Shown: piece by piece, positions 47,405-57,117 of the stretch
Position numbering within the stretch: position 1 is the first letter of the stretch
Layout: each line of letters starts with the position of its first letter
Assembly: GCA_902600225.1 (NCBI GenBank)
Contig: CACKIH010000004.1
Coordinates: 24,857 to 88,856, forward strand
DNA length: 64,000 nucleotides
Direction: 5' to 3'
Source: an uncultured Alphaproteobacteria bacterium
GTDB taxonomy: Bacteria; Pseudomonadota; Alphaproteobacteria; HIMB59; GCA-002718135
Notes under the pieces: generated by a model
Seen by the model: the letters and a program-made list of their open reading frames with translations, nothing else
What the model was told of the DNA's origin: nothing
Databases searched by the model: none
Translations under genes and position numbers: made by a program

Positions 47405-48250
47405 ATGGCTAATAAATCAACAACAGGGCAGAAACATCCATATCACTTAGTTGATCCAAGCCCACTTCCATTTTTATCATCAATAGCTGGTCTAGCAATG
47501 GCTGCTGGTCTTGTATTTTATATGCATTATGGAACTTCTTGGCTTCTTATCCTTGGTACAATTGGTTTGTTAACTATTATGTTTTTATGGTGGAGAGACG
47601 TAATTAAAGAGTCAACTTTTCAAAAGGTTCATACACCTGTTGTGGAACTGGGACTAAGATATGGAATGGCGCTTTTTATTGCATCAGAAGTAATGTTCTT
47701 TGTTGCTTTTTTCTGGGCTTTCTTTGATGCAAGTTTAACACCTAAATTACCTATAGAAGAATTCTCTGAAACTTTTGATAGTAATGGTGCTGTTGGTATT
47801 TGGCCACCAGAAGGTATTAAAACATTTGATCCTCTTGATGTTCCTTTTTTAAATACGTTAATATTATTAATGTCAGGTACTACTTGTACATGGGCTCACC
47901 ATGCTGTTAGAGAAGGTCATAGAGATCAAGCCATTCAGGCATTATGGTGTACTGTTGGTCTCGGAATTTTCTTCTCATTTATGCAGGGTGTAGAATATTA
48001 CGAAGCAGCTCATCATTATTTTAGTTTTACTGATGGAATATATCCGTCAGTATTTTATATGGCTACTGGTTTTCATGGATTTCATGTAATGGTTGGTACA
48101 GCATTTCTAGCTGTTTGTTTGTATCGTGTTTATAAAAATCATTTTACTCCAGATAGACATTTTGGATTAGAGGCTGCAGCATGGTACTGGCACTTTGTTG
48201 ACGTTGTTTGGCTGTTCTTGTTTGTCTGCGTTTATGTTTGGGGTGCATAA
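47405..48250 (+). CDS. coxC: Cytochrome c oxidase subunit III
   Basis: A 281-residue subunit III with seven predicted helices. It has KHPYHLVDPSPLPFLSSI at the N-terminus, ASEVMFFVAFFWAFFDASL, and the terminal AAAWYWHFVDVVWLFLFVCVYVWG. An acidic insertion (about 115-140) follows the third helix. The surf1 frame begins directly after its stop codon. Confidence 0.95.
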   Translation: MANKSTTGQKHPYHLVDPSPLPFLSSIAGLAMAAGLVFYMHYGTSWLLILGTIGLLTIMFLWWRDVIKESTFQKVHTPVVELGLRYGMALFIASEVMFFVAFFWAFFDASLTPKLPIEEFSETFDSNGAVGIWPPEGIKTFDPLDVPFLNTLILLMSGTTCTWAHHAVREGHRDQAIQALWCTVGLGIFFSFMQGVEYYEAAHHYFSFTDGIYPSVFYMATGFHGFHVMVGTAFLAVCLYRVYKNHFTPDRHFGLEAAAWYWHFVDVVWLFLFVCVYVWGA

Positions 48251-48940
48251 ATTAAAAACTTTCCCATAAAATTTTTTTTATTTAGTTTATTTTGTATTGC
48301 GCTGACAATATTTTTAGGAATTTGGCAATTGCAAAGACTGGAATGGAAAGAAAAAATTATTGCCGAATTTAATGAACTAAAGGATCAAAAACCACTTTCA
48401 CTTTCAATGGGAAAAATGAAGTATCCAAACATTGATGAGTTTACTAAAGTGATCACTTTAGGAACTGTTGACAGAAGTAAAAAAATTTTTTTTCCTGCTA
48501 AAACATTGAATGGGATTTCTGGTGTTAGAATAGCTAGTTTATTGTCAGATAATCATGGTAATAATTATTTAATTGATGAAGGTTGGTTTGAGCAAAGCAG
48601 ATATGATTATTTTAAAGACAATAATGAAATAATAAATGCTGAAATTCTAGGATACATCCGATACCCAACTCAAAAAAAGATGTTTACTCCCGAGAATTCT
48701 ATCTCTTCAAATGAATGGTATTATTATGATTTGGAGCAAATTCAAACTTTCTTAAATGTTAAGATAAATCAGAAGTTTTTCATTAAAAATATGAGTAATT
48801 ACGCAGAGAATTTCTTAATACCATCATCTCAAAATCATAATTTTTCAAATAATCATTTGCAGTATGCAATTACATGGTTTTTGATGAGTTTTTCTTTTTT
48901 GATTATTTTTATAATTTATTTATTTAGGAAGAAAAAATGA
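48251..48940 (+). CDS. SURF1-like cytochrome oxidase assembly protein with non-standard start
   Basis: The protein shows LGIWQLQRLEWK at the N-terminus, the middle GVRIASLLSDN and DEGWFEQSR segments, and a C-terminal membrane helix before RKKK, as in SURF1, which helps insert heme a. The first ATG/GTG/TTG codon is TTG 48329, which would remove the conserved first membrane helix. The frame is open from 48251, directly after the coxC stop, and encodes IKNFPIKFFLFSLFCIALTI before LGIWQLQ. Initiation at ATT 48251 (229 aa) best fits the family; ATA 48266, ATT 48296 and CTG 48302 are alternatives. A sequence error in the poly-T tract is another possibility. The end overlaps the M32 gene (ATGA). Confidence 0.75.
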   Translation: MKNFPIKFFLFSLFCIALTIFLGIWQLQRLEWKEKIIAEFNELKDQKPLSLSMGKMKYPNIDEFTKVITLGTVDRSKKIFFPAKTLNGISGVRIASLLSDNHGNNYLIDEGWFEQSRYDYFKDNNEIINAEILGYIRYPTQKKMFTPENSISSNEWYYYDLEQIQTFLNVKINQKFFIKNMSNYAENFLIPSSQNHNFSNNHLQYAITWFLMSFSFLIIFIIYLFRKKK

Positions 48941-50415
48941 AAACATATTTAAAACTTAAAGAGATCTTTAATGAAGCTTCACTGACATCAGATATTGCAG
49001 GTATTTTACATTGGGATATGGCAACAATGATGCCTAGCAGCTCAAGAGATCAAAGATCAGATCAATTAGCCTATTTATCAAAACTCAGTCATAGTAAAAT
49101 TTCATCTTCTGAAGTTGGTGATTTAATTGAAGATTCTAAGAATCTTAATCTAAGTAACAGTGATCAGAAAAACTTAAATGAAATGGATAGAGAATATAAA
49201 TTAGCTTCTGCTATTCCAACGGAGCTTGTAGAAAAAATTTCAAAATCTTCAGCTAAATGTGAAGGTGTTTGGCAAGAGGCAAGGGAAAAGTCCGATTTTA
49301 ATTTAGTAAAAAAAGATTTAGAAGAACTTATAAATTTAACAAAAGAAGAAGCAAATATTTTAGGGGAAACTTTTAAAGTTTCTCCTTATGAAGCACTAAT
49401 AAATAAATTTGAACCTTCTTCAGAGGAAAATAAAATATCTGAAGTATTTGATGATTTACAAAAATTTCTCACACCACTTATTGATAAAATTATTGATAAG
49501 CAAAAAAAAGAAGAAACACTTCCATTTGAAACAAGTATTGATGAAGAAAAGCAGAAAAATATTTCCGAATATATAATGAAACAAATAGGTTTCGATTTTT
49601 CAAGAGGAAGACTAGATAAAAGTGTTCACCCTTTTTGTGGAGGATCTACAAATGATGTTAGAATTACAACTAGATATAATAATGAAAATCCATTTTCATC
49701 TTTAGATGGTGTTATGCATGAAACGGGACATGCTTTATATGAGCTAAATCTACCAAAAGATTGGATGCATCAGCCAGCAGGTAAATCTAGAGGGATGGCA
49801 ATGCATGAAAGTCAATCACTATTAATTGAAATGCAAATCACTAGATCTTTAGCTTTTAAAAAATTTTTATCCAATACCTTAAATAAAAAATTTGATATAA
49901 AAGACAAAGCTACAAATCCAGACAATCTTTACAAATTAGGTACTCGAGTAAACAAATCTTTTATAAGAGTTGAGTCAGATGAAGTAACCTATCCTTTGCA
50001 TATTATCTTAAGATTTAATTTAGAAAGAAAAATTTTTAACAATGAAATAAATATTGCAGACATTCCCGATGCTTGGAATGATGAATTTAATAGATTATTT
50101 AATTTATCTATAAATAAAGACACTGATGGATGTTTACAAGATATTCATTGGTTTGCTGGATTATTTGGATACTTTCCAACATATTCATTAGGAGCACTCA
50201 CTGCTGCTCAATTTGCGTCTCAATTGAGAACTGATCAAAAGGAATTAGATCAGGAAATAGAAAATGGTGAATTTTCAAATTTAGTAAATTGGCTTAAAAA
50301 AAATATCCATGAAAAAGCTAGTTTTTTTTCAACTAATGAGGTTTTAGAACAGGTTACAAAGTCGCCTTTAAATGCTAAATATTTCAAAGAATATATTACT
50401 AGTCGCTATCTTTAA
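48937..50415 (+). CDS. Carboxypeptidase Taq (M32 family)
   Basis: A 492-residue zinc metallocarboxypeptidase with HExxH as VMHETGHALYE (about residues 262-272). DIAGILHWDMATMMP at the N-terminus and the DVRITTRYNNENPFSSLDG segment are M32 hallmarks. It is cytoplasmic and removes C-terminal residues from peptides. It overlaps surf1 by 4 nt, and its stop (TAATG) overlaps thrC by one base. Confidence 0.92.
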   Translation: MKTYLKLKEIFNEASLTSDIAGILHWDMATMMPSSSRDQRSDQLAYLSKLSHSKISSSEVGDLIEDSKNLNLSNSDQKNLNEMDREYKLASAIPTELVEKISKSSAKCEGVWQEAREKSDFNLVKKDLEELINLTKEEANILGETFKVSPYEALINKFEPSSEENKISEVFDDLQKFLTPLIDKIIDKQKKEETLPFETSIDEEKQKNISEYIMKQIGFDFSRGRLDKSVHPFCGGSTNDVRITTRYNNENPFSSLDGVMHETGHALYELNLPKDWMHQPAGKSRGMAMHESQSLLIEMQITRSLAFKKFLSNTLNKKFDIKDKATNPDNLYKLGTRVNKSFIRVESDEVTYPLHIILRFNLERKIFNNEINIADIPDAWNDEFNRLFNLSINKDTDGCLQDIHWFAGLFGYFPTYSLGALTAAQFASQLRTDQKELDQEIENGEFSNLVNWLKKNIHEKASFFSTNEVLEQVTKSPLNAKYFKEYITSRYL

Positions 50416-51791
50416 TGAAATATTTAAGTACAAGAGATGATTCTCTAAGCAGATCATTTAACGATATTCTTTATCAAGGATTATCAAGAGATGGTGGGCT
50501 ATATTTACCCCAAAGCTGGCCCAAAATAGACTTACTAAGTTTAAAAAATAAATCATACGAAGAAGTGGCATGTGAAATTATTTTTCCTTATGTAAATGAA
50601 AGTATAGAAAAATTAGATTTACAAAAAATTTTAAATGAAACTTATGCAAATTTTAATCATGAAAAAATAGCTCCACTAGTAGAATTAGAAAATAATAAAT
50701 TTTTATTAGAATTAATTTATGGGCCTACTTATGCTTTTAAAGATTACGCTTTACAATTTCTTGGTAACCTATTTTCTACAAGTCTAGAGATATCTCCAAA
50801 AAAAATTACTGTTTTAGGTGCAACTTCTGGTGATACTGGATCAGCTGCAATTCACTCTTTTAAATCAAAAAAAGATATAAATGTATTTATTCTACATCCT
50901 CATAATAAAGTATCACCTATTCAACAAAAACAAATGACTACAGTAATTGATAAAAATATTTTTAATATTGCTGTAGAGGGTAATTTTGATGATTGTCAAA
51001 AAATTGTCAAAGAACTATTTGTAGATGATGAAATACAAGAGTCGACTTCTTTAACTGCAGTAAACTCTATAAATTGGGCACGATTAATTGCCCAAGTTGT
51101 TTATTATTTTTGGTCTTATTTACAAACTGATAAGCATCAAATAAATTTTATTGTTCCTTCTGGAAATTTTGGCAATATCTTTTCTGCCTTTGTTGCTAAA
51201 CAAATGGGATTACCTATTGGTCATTTACATATTGCAACTAATTCTAATGATATCTTGAAGTCCATAGTAGACACTGGAGAAATGAAAAAAAAATCTGTTT
51301 ATCAAACATATAGCCCTAGTATGGATATACAAGTTTCAAGTAACTTTGAGAGGCAAATTTTTGAAAGCCTTAATAGAGATAGCAAAAGAGTAAATGAAGT
51401 ATTTGAAAGCTTTTCATCAAAAGGTTTTTATCAATTTGATGACTCTGTTTTAATTAAGTTTCAACAAATATATAAGGCTTCCTCAATTGATGATAGCCAG
51501 ACTCTGGAAACAATTAAATATGTGTATCAAAAATATAATTATATTGCTGACCCACATACTGCAACAGGACTAAAAGTATTATTAGATAAAAAAGATGATG
51601 AAGCATGGGTATCTTTGGTTTGTGCACATCCTGCAAAATTTGACAAAGCTGTGAATAAAGCAATTAATAAAGAAATTGAAATACCAAAAGAATTGAGCAA
51701 TCTCTTTGATAAAGAGGAAAAGATGACTATATTACCCAATAGTACTATGGATGTAAAAAACTTCATCTTAGAAAAAACAAGCAATGCATAA
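50415..51791 (+). CDS. thrC: Threonine synthase
   Basis: A 458-residue PLP enzyme with the lysine in GPTYAFKDYALQF. It begins MKYLSTRD, and GATSGDTGSAAIHSF is the phosphate-binding loop. It converts O-phosphohomoserine to threonine. thrC followed by an M16 peptidase gene is a common alphaproteobacterial arrangement. It overlaps the M16 gene by 8 nt. Confidence 0.95.
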   Translation: MKYLSTRDDSLSRSFNDILYQGLSRDGGLYLPQSWPKIDLLSLKNKSYEEVACEIIFPYVNESIEKLDLQKILNETYANFNHEKIAPLVELENNKFLLELIYGPTYAFKDYALQFLGNLFSTSLEISPKKITVLGATSGDTGSAAIHSFKSKKDINVFILHPHNKVSPIQQKQMTTVIDKNIFNIAVEGNFDDCQKIVKELFVDDEIQESTSLTAVNSINWARLIAQVVYYFWSYLQTDKHQINFIVPSGNFGNIFSAFVAKQMGLPIGHLHIATNSNDILKSIVDTGEMKKKSVYQTYSPSMDIQVSSNFERQIFESLNRDSKRVNEVFESFSSKGFYQFDDSVLIKFQQIYKASSIDDSQTLETIKYVYQKYNYIADPHTATGLKVLLDKKDDEAWVSLVCAHPAKFDKAVNKAINKEIEIPKELSNLFDKEEKMTILPNSTMDVKNFILEKTSNA

Positions 51792-53037
51792 AATTACTAC
51801 ACTAGAAAACGGATTAAGAATAGTAACTCAAAATATGCCAGGGCTGGAAACAGTATCAATGGGTATATGGAATTTTGTTGGTGGTAGAGATGAAACAAAA
51901 GACATAAATGGTGTTGCTCACCTTTTAGAGCATATGGCTTTTAAAGGCACCTCAACTAAAAATGCTCTTCAAATTGCCGAAACAATTGAAAATGTTGGTG
52001 GAGATATAAATGCCTATACTTCAAAGGAAATAACAGCTTATTATGTAAAACTCTTAGCTGATGATCTACATTATGGAATAGATATTCTGACAGATATTTT
52101 GCAAAATTCTACATTTGCTGAAGATGAACTTAATCGAGAAAGAGGAGTCATAATTCAAGAAATTGGAATGTACCTTGATACACCTGATGATATGATTTTT
52201 GATTATTGGCAAGAAAAAGCATATCCGGACCAACCAATGGGACGTTCCATATTAGGTAAAACTGATATTATTAAAAATATTTCAAGAGATGAAGTTAAAG
52301 ACTTCATGATGAATCATTATAATCCAAAAAAAATGATTATAAGTGCAGCTGGAAAAATTGACCATGATCAATTTGTAGAATCAATTAAAAAATCATGCAC
52401 TAATCTTCCAACTGGATTATCTACTGAAAGGGAAAAAGCAGATTACAAATCTGGAGAATACAGAGAAGATAAAAAATTAGAACAGATTCATCTATTGCTT
52501 GGTTTTGAAGGTATAGATTACCACCATGATGACTACTACTCTTTATTAGTTTACTCTTCTTTATTAGGGGGAGGTATGTCATCAAGATTGTTTCAAGAGA
52601 TTAGAGAGAAACGTGGTCTTGTATATGGCATTTCTTCTTTCAGCTCATCTTACACTGATACAGGTGTTTTTGGTATCTATTGTGGGACAGGAGAAAATCA
52701 AATTCAAGAACTCATACCTGTTTTATGTGATCAATTAAACGAAAGTCCTAACTCAATTACAGAAAAGGAAATCAATAGAGGTAAAGCTCAGTTGAAAGCA
52801 AGTTTAATGATGGGAAGAGAAAGTGCATTTAGAAGATGTGAAAGTGCTGCTAGACAACTTCTGGTCTTTAATAGAATAATCGAACCCGCTGAAACTATTA
52901 AAAATATAGACAAGGTCTCTAAAGAGACTGTTCAAAAGATTGCTAATGAAATTGTAAAAGGGCCAATAACTATATCGAGTATTGGACCATTATCTAAACT
53001 TGAAAATATTGATAAAATTCAAAATCGTATTAATTAA
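51784..53037 (+). CDS. M16 family zinc peptidase (processing-peptidase-like)
   Basis: A 417-residue pitrilysin/M16 protease with the inverted zinc motif HLLEHMAFKGT (HxxEH, about residues 46-50) and downstream glutamate in ERGVIIQEIGMYLDTP. LLGGGMSSRLFQEIREKRGLVYGI is the second-half hallmark. No signal peptide is visible. It is related to mitochondrial processing peptidase beta subunits. Confidence 0.92.
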   Translation: MHKITTLENGLRIVTQNMPGLETVSMGIWNFVGGRDETKDINGVAHLLEHMAFKGTSTKNALQIAETIENVGGDINAYTSKEITAYYVKLLADDLHYGIDILTDILQNSTFAEDELNRERGVIIQEIGMYLDTPDDMIFDYWQEKAYPDQPMGRSILGKTDIIKNISRDEVKDFMMNHYNPKKMIISAAGKIDHDQFVESIKKSCTNLPTGLSTEREKADYKSGEYREDKKLEQIHLLLGFEGIDYHHDDYYSLLVYSSLLGGGMSSRLFQEIREKRGLVYGISSFSSSYTDTGVFGIYCGTGENQIQELIPVLCDQLNESPNSITEKEINRGKAQLKASLMMGRESAFRRCESAARQLLVFNRIIEPAETIKNIDKVSKETVQKIANEIVKGPITISSIGPLSKLENIDKIQNRIN

Positions 53038-53061
53038 TCACTCAAAAATTTAGAAAATTTT

Positions 53062-54564
53062 ATGATTAAGTTTGCTACTTTTTTTTTAATTACGATATTT
53101 CTATCAACTACTGCAATAACAAAAGAGAAATATCCTTTTCAAGGTGGTCAAGGATTTGATATCAAGTACTTGTGGGATAAAAATTTAAATGGTAAGAAAA
53201 AATGGCTTCTACCAAAAAAGATGCTTAAGGATCAATTTCTAGCGAAACTCTTAGCGTATGATAAAACCCAATTTTGGTTTACAATGCATGATTTTATTGC
53301 AACAGGAGATTTCAACAGAGATGGTGTTCAAGATTACGTAGTAACAGTTTTAAATCTTGATAAACAATTCAAAGCAAAATTAGACGAGGATCAAGGCATC
53401 TATGTCTGTAAAGCTAATAAAGATGCTGGTGCTTGTTTGGCAGAGAAAGGTGTTACACAACATAACTATCAAATTATTCTTGGTAAAAAAGAAACTGGAA
53501 GAGCTGAAGGAAAAGAGTCATATTGGGGTACAGGGCTAATACAAGACAATTTACCATTCATACAAAGTGGAACTGCACAACCACTTATTGCAGATTTCAA
53601 TGGCGATGGTTGGGACGACATTTATTTGGCAGCGGCCGTTAATGATTTTGGAACAGGTTGCGGCGGGTATCATTCTTATTTCTTGTCACAGCCAGAAGGA
53701 TTCTTAAAAGAGTCAAGCGAATCACATATTGGTGACGGTAAAGATTTCAATAAAAAATATAAAAGAATTTGTAATTATTCACATAGAGCCGATGCAGGTG
53801 ATTTTGATAAAGATGGTGATATTGACATCATTCTTGCAAGTATTGATTGGAAAGGCAACAACGGTGAAATGATTTGTCTTATCAACGACGGTAAAGGTAA
53901 TATGAAAAGTTCAACTTGTGGTAATCAATATGCCTTTATTGTAAGACACGCAGATTTTGATGGTGATGGATACATCGATATGTTGGCAGGTGCTCATAGT
54001 TCAGATTGTTTTAAATATCATAGCAATTGGAAGGGTCATCAAAAAAGTTCTAAAAACAGACACAGTCTAAGAATTCTTTGGGGTAATGGTACTAACAAAT
54101 GGAACACCAAAAATTCAAAAGAAATAAAAAATGTAGGATATCACACAAAGACTAAAGATAATATTCCGCTATGTAATCCAGTAGGAACTATGGTTGCTGA
54201 TGTTGATAACGATGGTGATATGGATTTAGTAGGCTCAACTATTGGTCTTAATTATGTTGGAGGTTATTTAATTACTTACTTGAATGATGGTAAAGGTAAC
54301 TTTACAATCAGCTGGCAAAAATCAATACATAGCGTAACTAAATATAACAAAGAAAATTGGCCTATGTCAGAAGTTAATCACGATGAGAATGGTTGGTACA
54401 TATCACTACATCCTGTAGATATTAACTTTGATGGTAACATAGACTTTATGGTTAACGGTCATTGGCTTAATCCCGGCAATAATGATGTTTATATAAATAA
54501 TGGAGATGGAACTTTTAAAACAGTAAGTGATGTCGACTTGAGAAAGTACGCAAAAATATTTTAG
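53062..54564 (+). CDS. Exported FG-GAP/VCBS-repeat beta-propeller-like protein
   Basis: A 500-residue secreted protein with an N-terminal signal peptide (about 1-20). Six calcium-loop-like repeats of the D-x-D/N-x-D-G type are visible: DFNRDGVQD, DFNGDGWDD, DFDKDGDID, DFDGDGYID, DVDNDGDMD and DINFDGNID. This is the pattern of FG-GAP or VCBS repeats that form beta-propellers binding calcium. Eight or so cysteines may form disulfides in the periplasm. No enzymatic domain is seen; adhesion, polymer binding or a scaffold role is possible. It stands alone between the M16 gene and a convergent DUF6494 gene. Confidence 0.8.
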   Translation: MIKFATFFLITIFLSTTAITKEKYPFQGGQGFDIKYLWDKNLNGKKKWLLPKKMLKDQFLAKLLAYDKTQFWFTMHDFIATGDFNRDGVQDYVVTVLNLDKQFKAKLDEDQGIYVCKANKDAGACLAEKGVTQHNYQIILGKKETGRAEGKESYWGTGLIQDNLPFIQSGTAQPLIADFNGDGWDDIYLAAAVNDFGTGCGGYHSYFLSQPEGFLKESSESHIGDGKDFNKKYKRICNYSHRADAGDFDKDGDIDIILASIDWKGNNGEMICLINDGKGNMKSSTCGNQYAFIVRHADFDGDGYIDMLAGAHSSDCFKYHSNWKGHQKSSKNRHSLRILWGNGTNKWNTKNSKEIKNVGYHTKTKDNIPLCNPVGTMVADVDNDGDMDLVGSTIGLNYVGGYLITYLNDGKGNFTISWQKSIHSVTKYNKENWPMSEVNHDENGWYISLHPVDINFDGNIDFMVNGHWLNPGNNDVYINNGDGTFKTVSDVDLRKYAKIF

Positions 54565-54602
54565 ATAAAAACTTAAATATTGTTTAATTAAATTTTAAAA
54601 AG

Positions 54603-54809
54603 TTATTTTATTTTTAAATCTTCTTTTATTGAATGATTCAGTTCTCCATCTTCAGATGATAAATTCATAGACACTTTTATAGATCCACCTATTTTGATAC
54701 TTCCTTCCAAAAATTTTTTTCGTATGTAATTTTCTATTTCACGTTGCGAGCTAATGCCAACTTGTTTAAGAAATTTTCTAATCTCTAAATTTAAATTATC
54801 TTCATCCAT
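54603..54809 (-). CDS. DUF6494 family small protein
   Basis: A 68-residue soluble protein beginning MDEDNLNLEIRKFLKQVGISSQREIE, which matches the small DUF6494 family common in alphaproteobacteria. Function unknown. It lies convergent to the FG-GAP protein and divergent from ogt with a 53-nt gap. Confidence 0.8.
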   Translation of the reverse strand: MDEDNLNLEIRKFLKQVGISSQREIENYIRKKFLEGSIKIGGSIKVSMNLSSEDGELNHSIKEDLKIK

Positions 54810-54862
54810 GATTTACTATAAATTATTTTGATAGATTCATTCAATAATGTTATTAATTTTAT

Positions 54863-55303
54863 ATGGAAACAGCTTGTTTTGAAACTAAACTTGGTTGGGT
54901 TACAGTGAAAAAAAACAGAGGCAATGTTTATTCACTTAGCTTTGGTAAAACCAATAAAACAATTGATTTAATTAACATTAAAAATCAGATTAATTTATAT
55001 GCTTCTGGAAAACTTAAAAATTTTAAAATTAACTATTCTTTTGAAGGTTCCCCTTTGCAAAAAAAAATTTGGAAAGAATTATCTAAAATTAAATATGGTA
55101 AAGTTTCAACATATGGAGAAATAGCAAAAAAAGTTGGGACATCTCCAAGATATGTCGGTAATGTTTGTGGACAAAATAAACTTTTACTTATTATCCCCTG
55201 TCACCGTGTAATTCGTAGTGATGGGAAACTTGGAGGATTTTCTGGTAGAGGGGGAATCAAATTAAAAAAAAGATTACTCAACTTAGAACAAAGTGTCTCA
55301 TAA
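54863..55303 (+). CDS. ogt: Methylated-DNA--protein-cysteine methyltransferase
   Basis: A 146-residue suicide repair protein. The acceptor C113 lies in LLIIPCHRVIRSDGKLGGFSGR, and the preceding helix-turn-helix is VSTYGEIAKKVGTSPRYVGNVCG. It removes O6-alkyl groups from guanine. The N-terminal domain is short compared with Ada/Ogt of enterics. It overlaps the amidotransferase gene by 11 nt. Confidence 0.92.
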   Translation: METACFETKLGWVTVKKNRGNVYSLSFGKTNKTIDLINIKNQINLYASGKLKNFKINYSFEGSPLQKKIWKELSKIKYGKVSTYGEIAKKVGTSPRYVGNVCGQNKLLLIIPCHRVIRSDGKLGGFSGRGGIKLKKRLLNLEQSVS

Positions 55304-56021
55304 AGTAATTATTCTTCAACATACACCCTTAGTAACTCCTGGGTACTTTACCAAGTTAATGAATGAAGACTTAGTAGAAACAACTATTATTCGATTGGAT
55401 GAAGGAGAAAAGATTCCTAGTAATCTTGATATATTTGATGGAATGATATGTTTAGGTGGACCAATGGATACTTGGATGGAAGAACAATATCCGTGGATGA
55501 TTGATGAAAAAAACAAGATAAAGGAATTTGTTCTCAATAATCAAAAACCATATCTCGGAATCTGTTTAGGCTGTCAATTTTTAGGTGAAATTCTTGGCGG
55601 TAAAGTAATTAAATCTAATCCTCCAGAAATTGGGGTATTAAATATTAATATTTTAGATAATAAAAAAAAGGATCGACTTTTTCAAAATTTTGATAATCAG
55701 ATTAAAGCATTGCAATGGCATAGTTACGAAGTAAGTGAACTAAATAATTCTGAAGTTACTATTTTGGGTTCATCAGATATTACAAAATTTCAAATTTTTA
55801 AGTATAAAAACCATGCTTATGGCATTCAATTTCATATGGAAGTCGATGAAAACACAATAATTAGATGGTCCAAAGTTCCTGAATTAAAAAATGCTTTAGA
55901 AAAATATTTAGGAAAAAACTCCATTGATGAATTGGATAAATTACTTAGAAATAATATTCAAGAAATGAACAATAATACTAAAAAATTATACGAAAATTTT
56001 AAAAATTTAATGACTACCTAA
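55293..56021 (+). CDS. Class I glutamine amidotransferase-like protein
   Basis: A 242-residue protein resembling the GuaA-type amidotransferase domain. The nucleophile C91 lies in YLGICLGCQFLGEILGG, and GIQFHMEVDENTI provides the histidine and glutamate. LGGPMDTWMEEQYPWM matches stand-alone GMP-synthase-like amidotransferases rather than GuaA itself. Substrate unknown. The N-terminus overlaps ogt. Confidence 0.85.
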   Translation: MSHKVIILQHTPLVTPGYFTKLMNEDLVETTIIRLDEGEKIPSNLDIFDGMICLGGPMDTWMEEQYPWMIDEKNKIKEFVLNNQKPYLGICLGCQFLGEILGGKVIKSNPPEIGVLNINILDNKKKDRLFQNFDNQIKALQWHSYEVSELNNSEVTILGSSDITKFQIFKYKNHAYGIQFHMEVDENTIIRWSKVPELKNALEKYLGKNSIDELDKLLRNNIQEMNNNTKKLYENFKNLMTT

Positions 56022-56055
56022 AAGTTTCATGTTTAAATAGTTTTGGAGAAAATGT

Positions 56056-57108
56056 ATGAAAAAAATTAAAGGACCTGCAATATTTTTGGCACAGTTTATA
56101 GGAGATAAAGAGCCATTTAATTCACTACCAAGTATCTGCAAATGGGTATCTGAACTTGGATATAAAGGGATACAATTACCTGCAGAAAATTTAGCAGTTT
56201 TTGATTTAGATAAAGCTGCTTCTAGTAAAGATTACTGTGATGAAATAAAAGGAATAGCAAAAAACTTTAATCTTGAAATTACTGATATTGCTTCTCATCT
56301 TACAGGTCAATTGGTTGCAGTACATCCTGCGTATGACACACTCTTTGACGGTTTTGCTGCTGATGAGGTAAAGGGTAATCCAAAAGCTAGACAAGAATGG
56401 GCTGTAAAAAGAATGATGAATGTAGCTCAAGCTTCAAAAAATTTAAATTTAAATACAGCTGCAACCTTTTCTGGTGCTTTGTGCTGGCCTTTTCTTTATC
56501 CATTTCCTCAAAGACCAGCAGGCTTAGAAGATGAGGCTTTTGGTGAGTTAGCTAAAAGATGGCACCCTATATTAGATAAATTTGATGAGTGTGGAGTAGA
56601 CCTTTGTTATGAAATTCATCCCAGTGAAGATTTACATGATGGCTCTACTTTTGAAATGTTTTTAGAAAAAGTTAAGAACCATAATCGATGTAATATGCTT
56701 TATGATCCAAGCCATTATGTTCTTCAATGTTTAAACTATCTCGATCACATTGATATTTATCATGAAAGAATAAAAATGTTTCATGTAAAAGATGCTGAAT
56801 TTAATCCATCTGGTCGGCAAGGTGTATATGGAGGGTATCAATCTTGGATTAACAGAGCAGGGAGATTTAGATCGCTAGGTGATGGTCAGGTTGATTTTAA
56901 ATCAATTTTTTCAAAACTTTCAGGTTATAACTTTGATGGTTGGGCAGTTTTGGAATGGGAATGCTGTATTAAAAGCCCTGAACAAGGTGCTGCAGAAGGA
57001 GCTCCATTTATTCAAAATCATATTATTGAAGTTACTGAAAAAGCATTTGATGATTTTGCAAGTTCTGGAACAGATGAAAAAGCAAATAAAAAAATATTAG
57101 GGATATAG
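56056..57108 (+). CDS. Sugar phosphate isomerase/epimerase-family TIM barrel (IolE/xylose isomerase-like)
   Basis: A 350-residue protein of the AP endonuclease 2/xylose-isomerase-like TIM barrel family. Probable metal-site segments are LCYEIHPSEDLHDG, MLYDPSHYVLQ, MFHVKDAEFNPSG and AVLEWECC. Such proteins epimerise or dehydrate sugars and inosose. It is followed after 9 nt by a Gfo/Idh gene, a pairing common in sugar catabolism. GGAG lies upstream of the ATG. Confidence 0.85.
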   Translation: MKKIKGPAIFLAQFIGDKEPFNSLPSICKWVSELGYKGIQLPAENLAVFDLDKAASSKDYCDEIKGIAKNFNLEITDIASHLTGQLVAVHPAYDTLFDGFAADEVKGNPKARQEWAVKRMMNVAQASKNLNLNTAATFSGALCWPFLYPFPQRPAGLEDEAFGELAKRWHPILDKFDECGVDLCYEIHPSEDLHDGSTFEMFLEKVKNHNRCNMLYDPSHYVLQCLNYLDHIDIYHERIKMFHVKDAEFNPSGRQGVYGGYQSWINRAGRFRSLGDGQVDFKSIFSKLSGYNFDGWAVLEWECCIKSPEQGAAEGAPFIQNHIIEVTEKAFDDFASSGTDEKANKKILGI

Positions 57109-57117
57109 AGAAAATTT

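Noticed and set aside
48329-48940. TTG 48329 as the surf1 start
   Set aside because: It would cut off the membrane helix and half of the LGIWQLQ motif, which are conserved in SURF1; kept only as an alternative.
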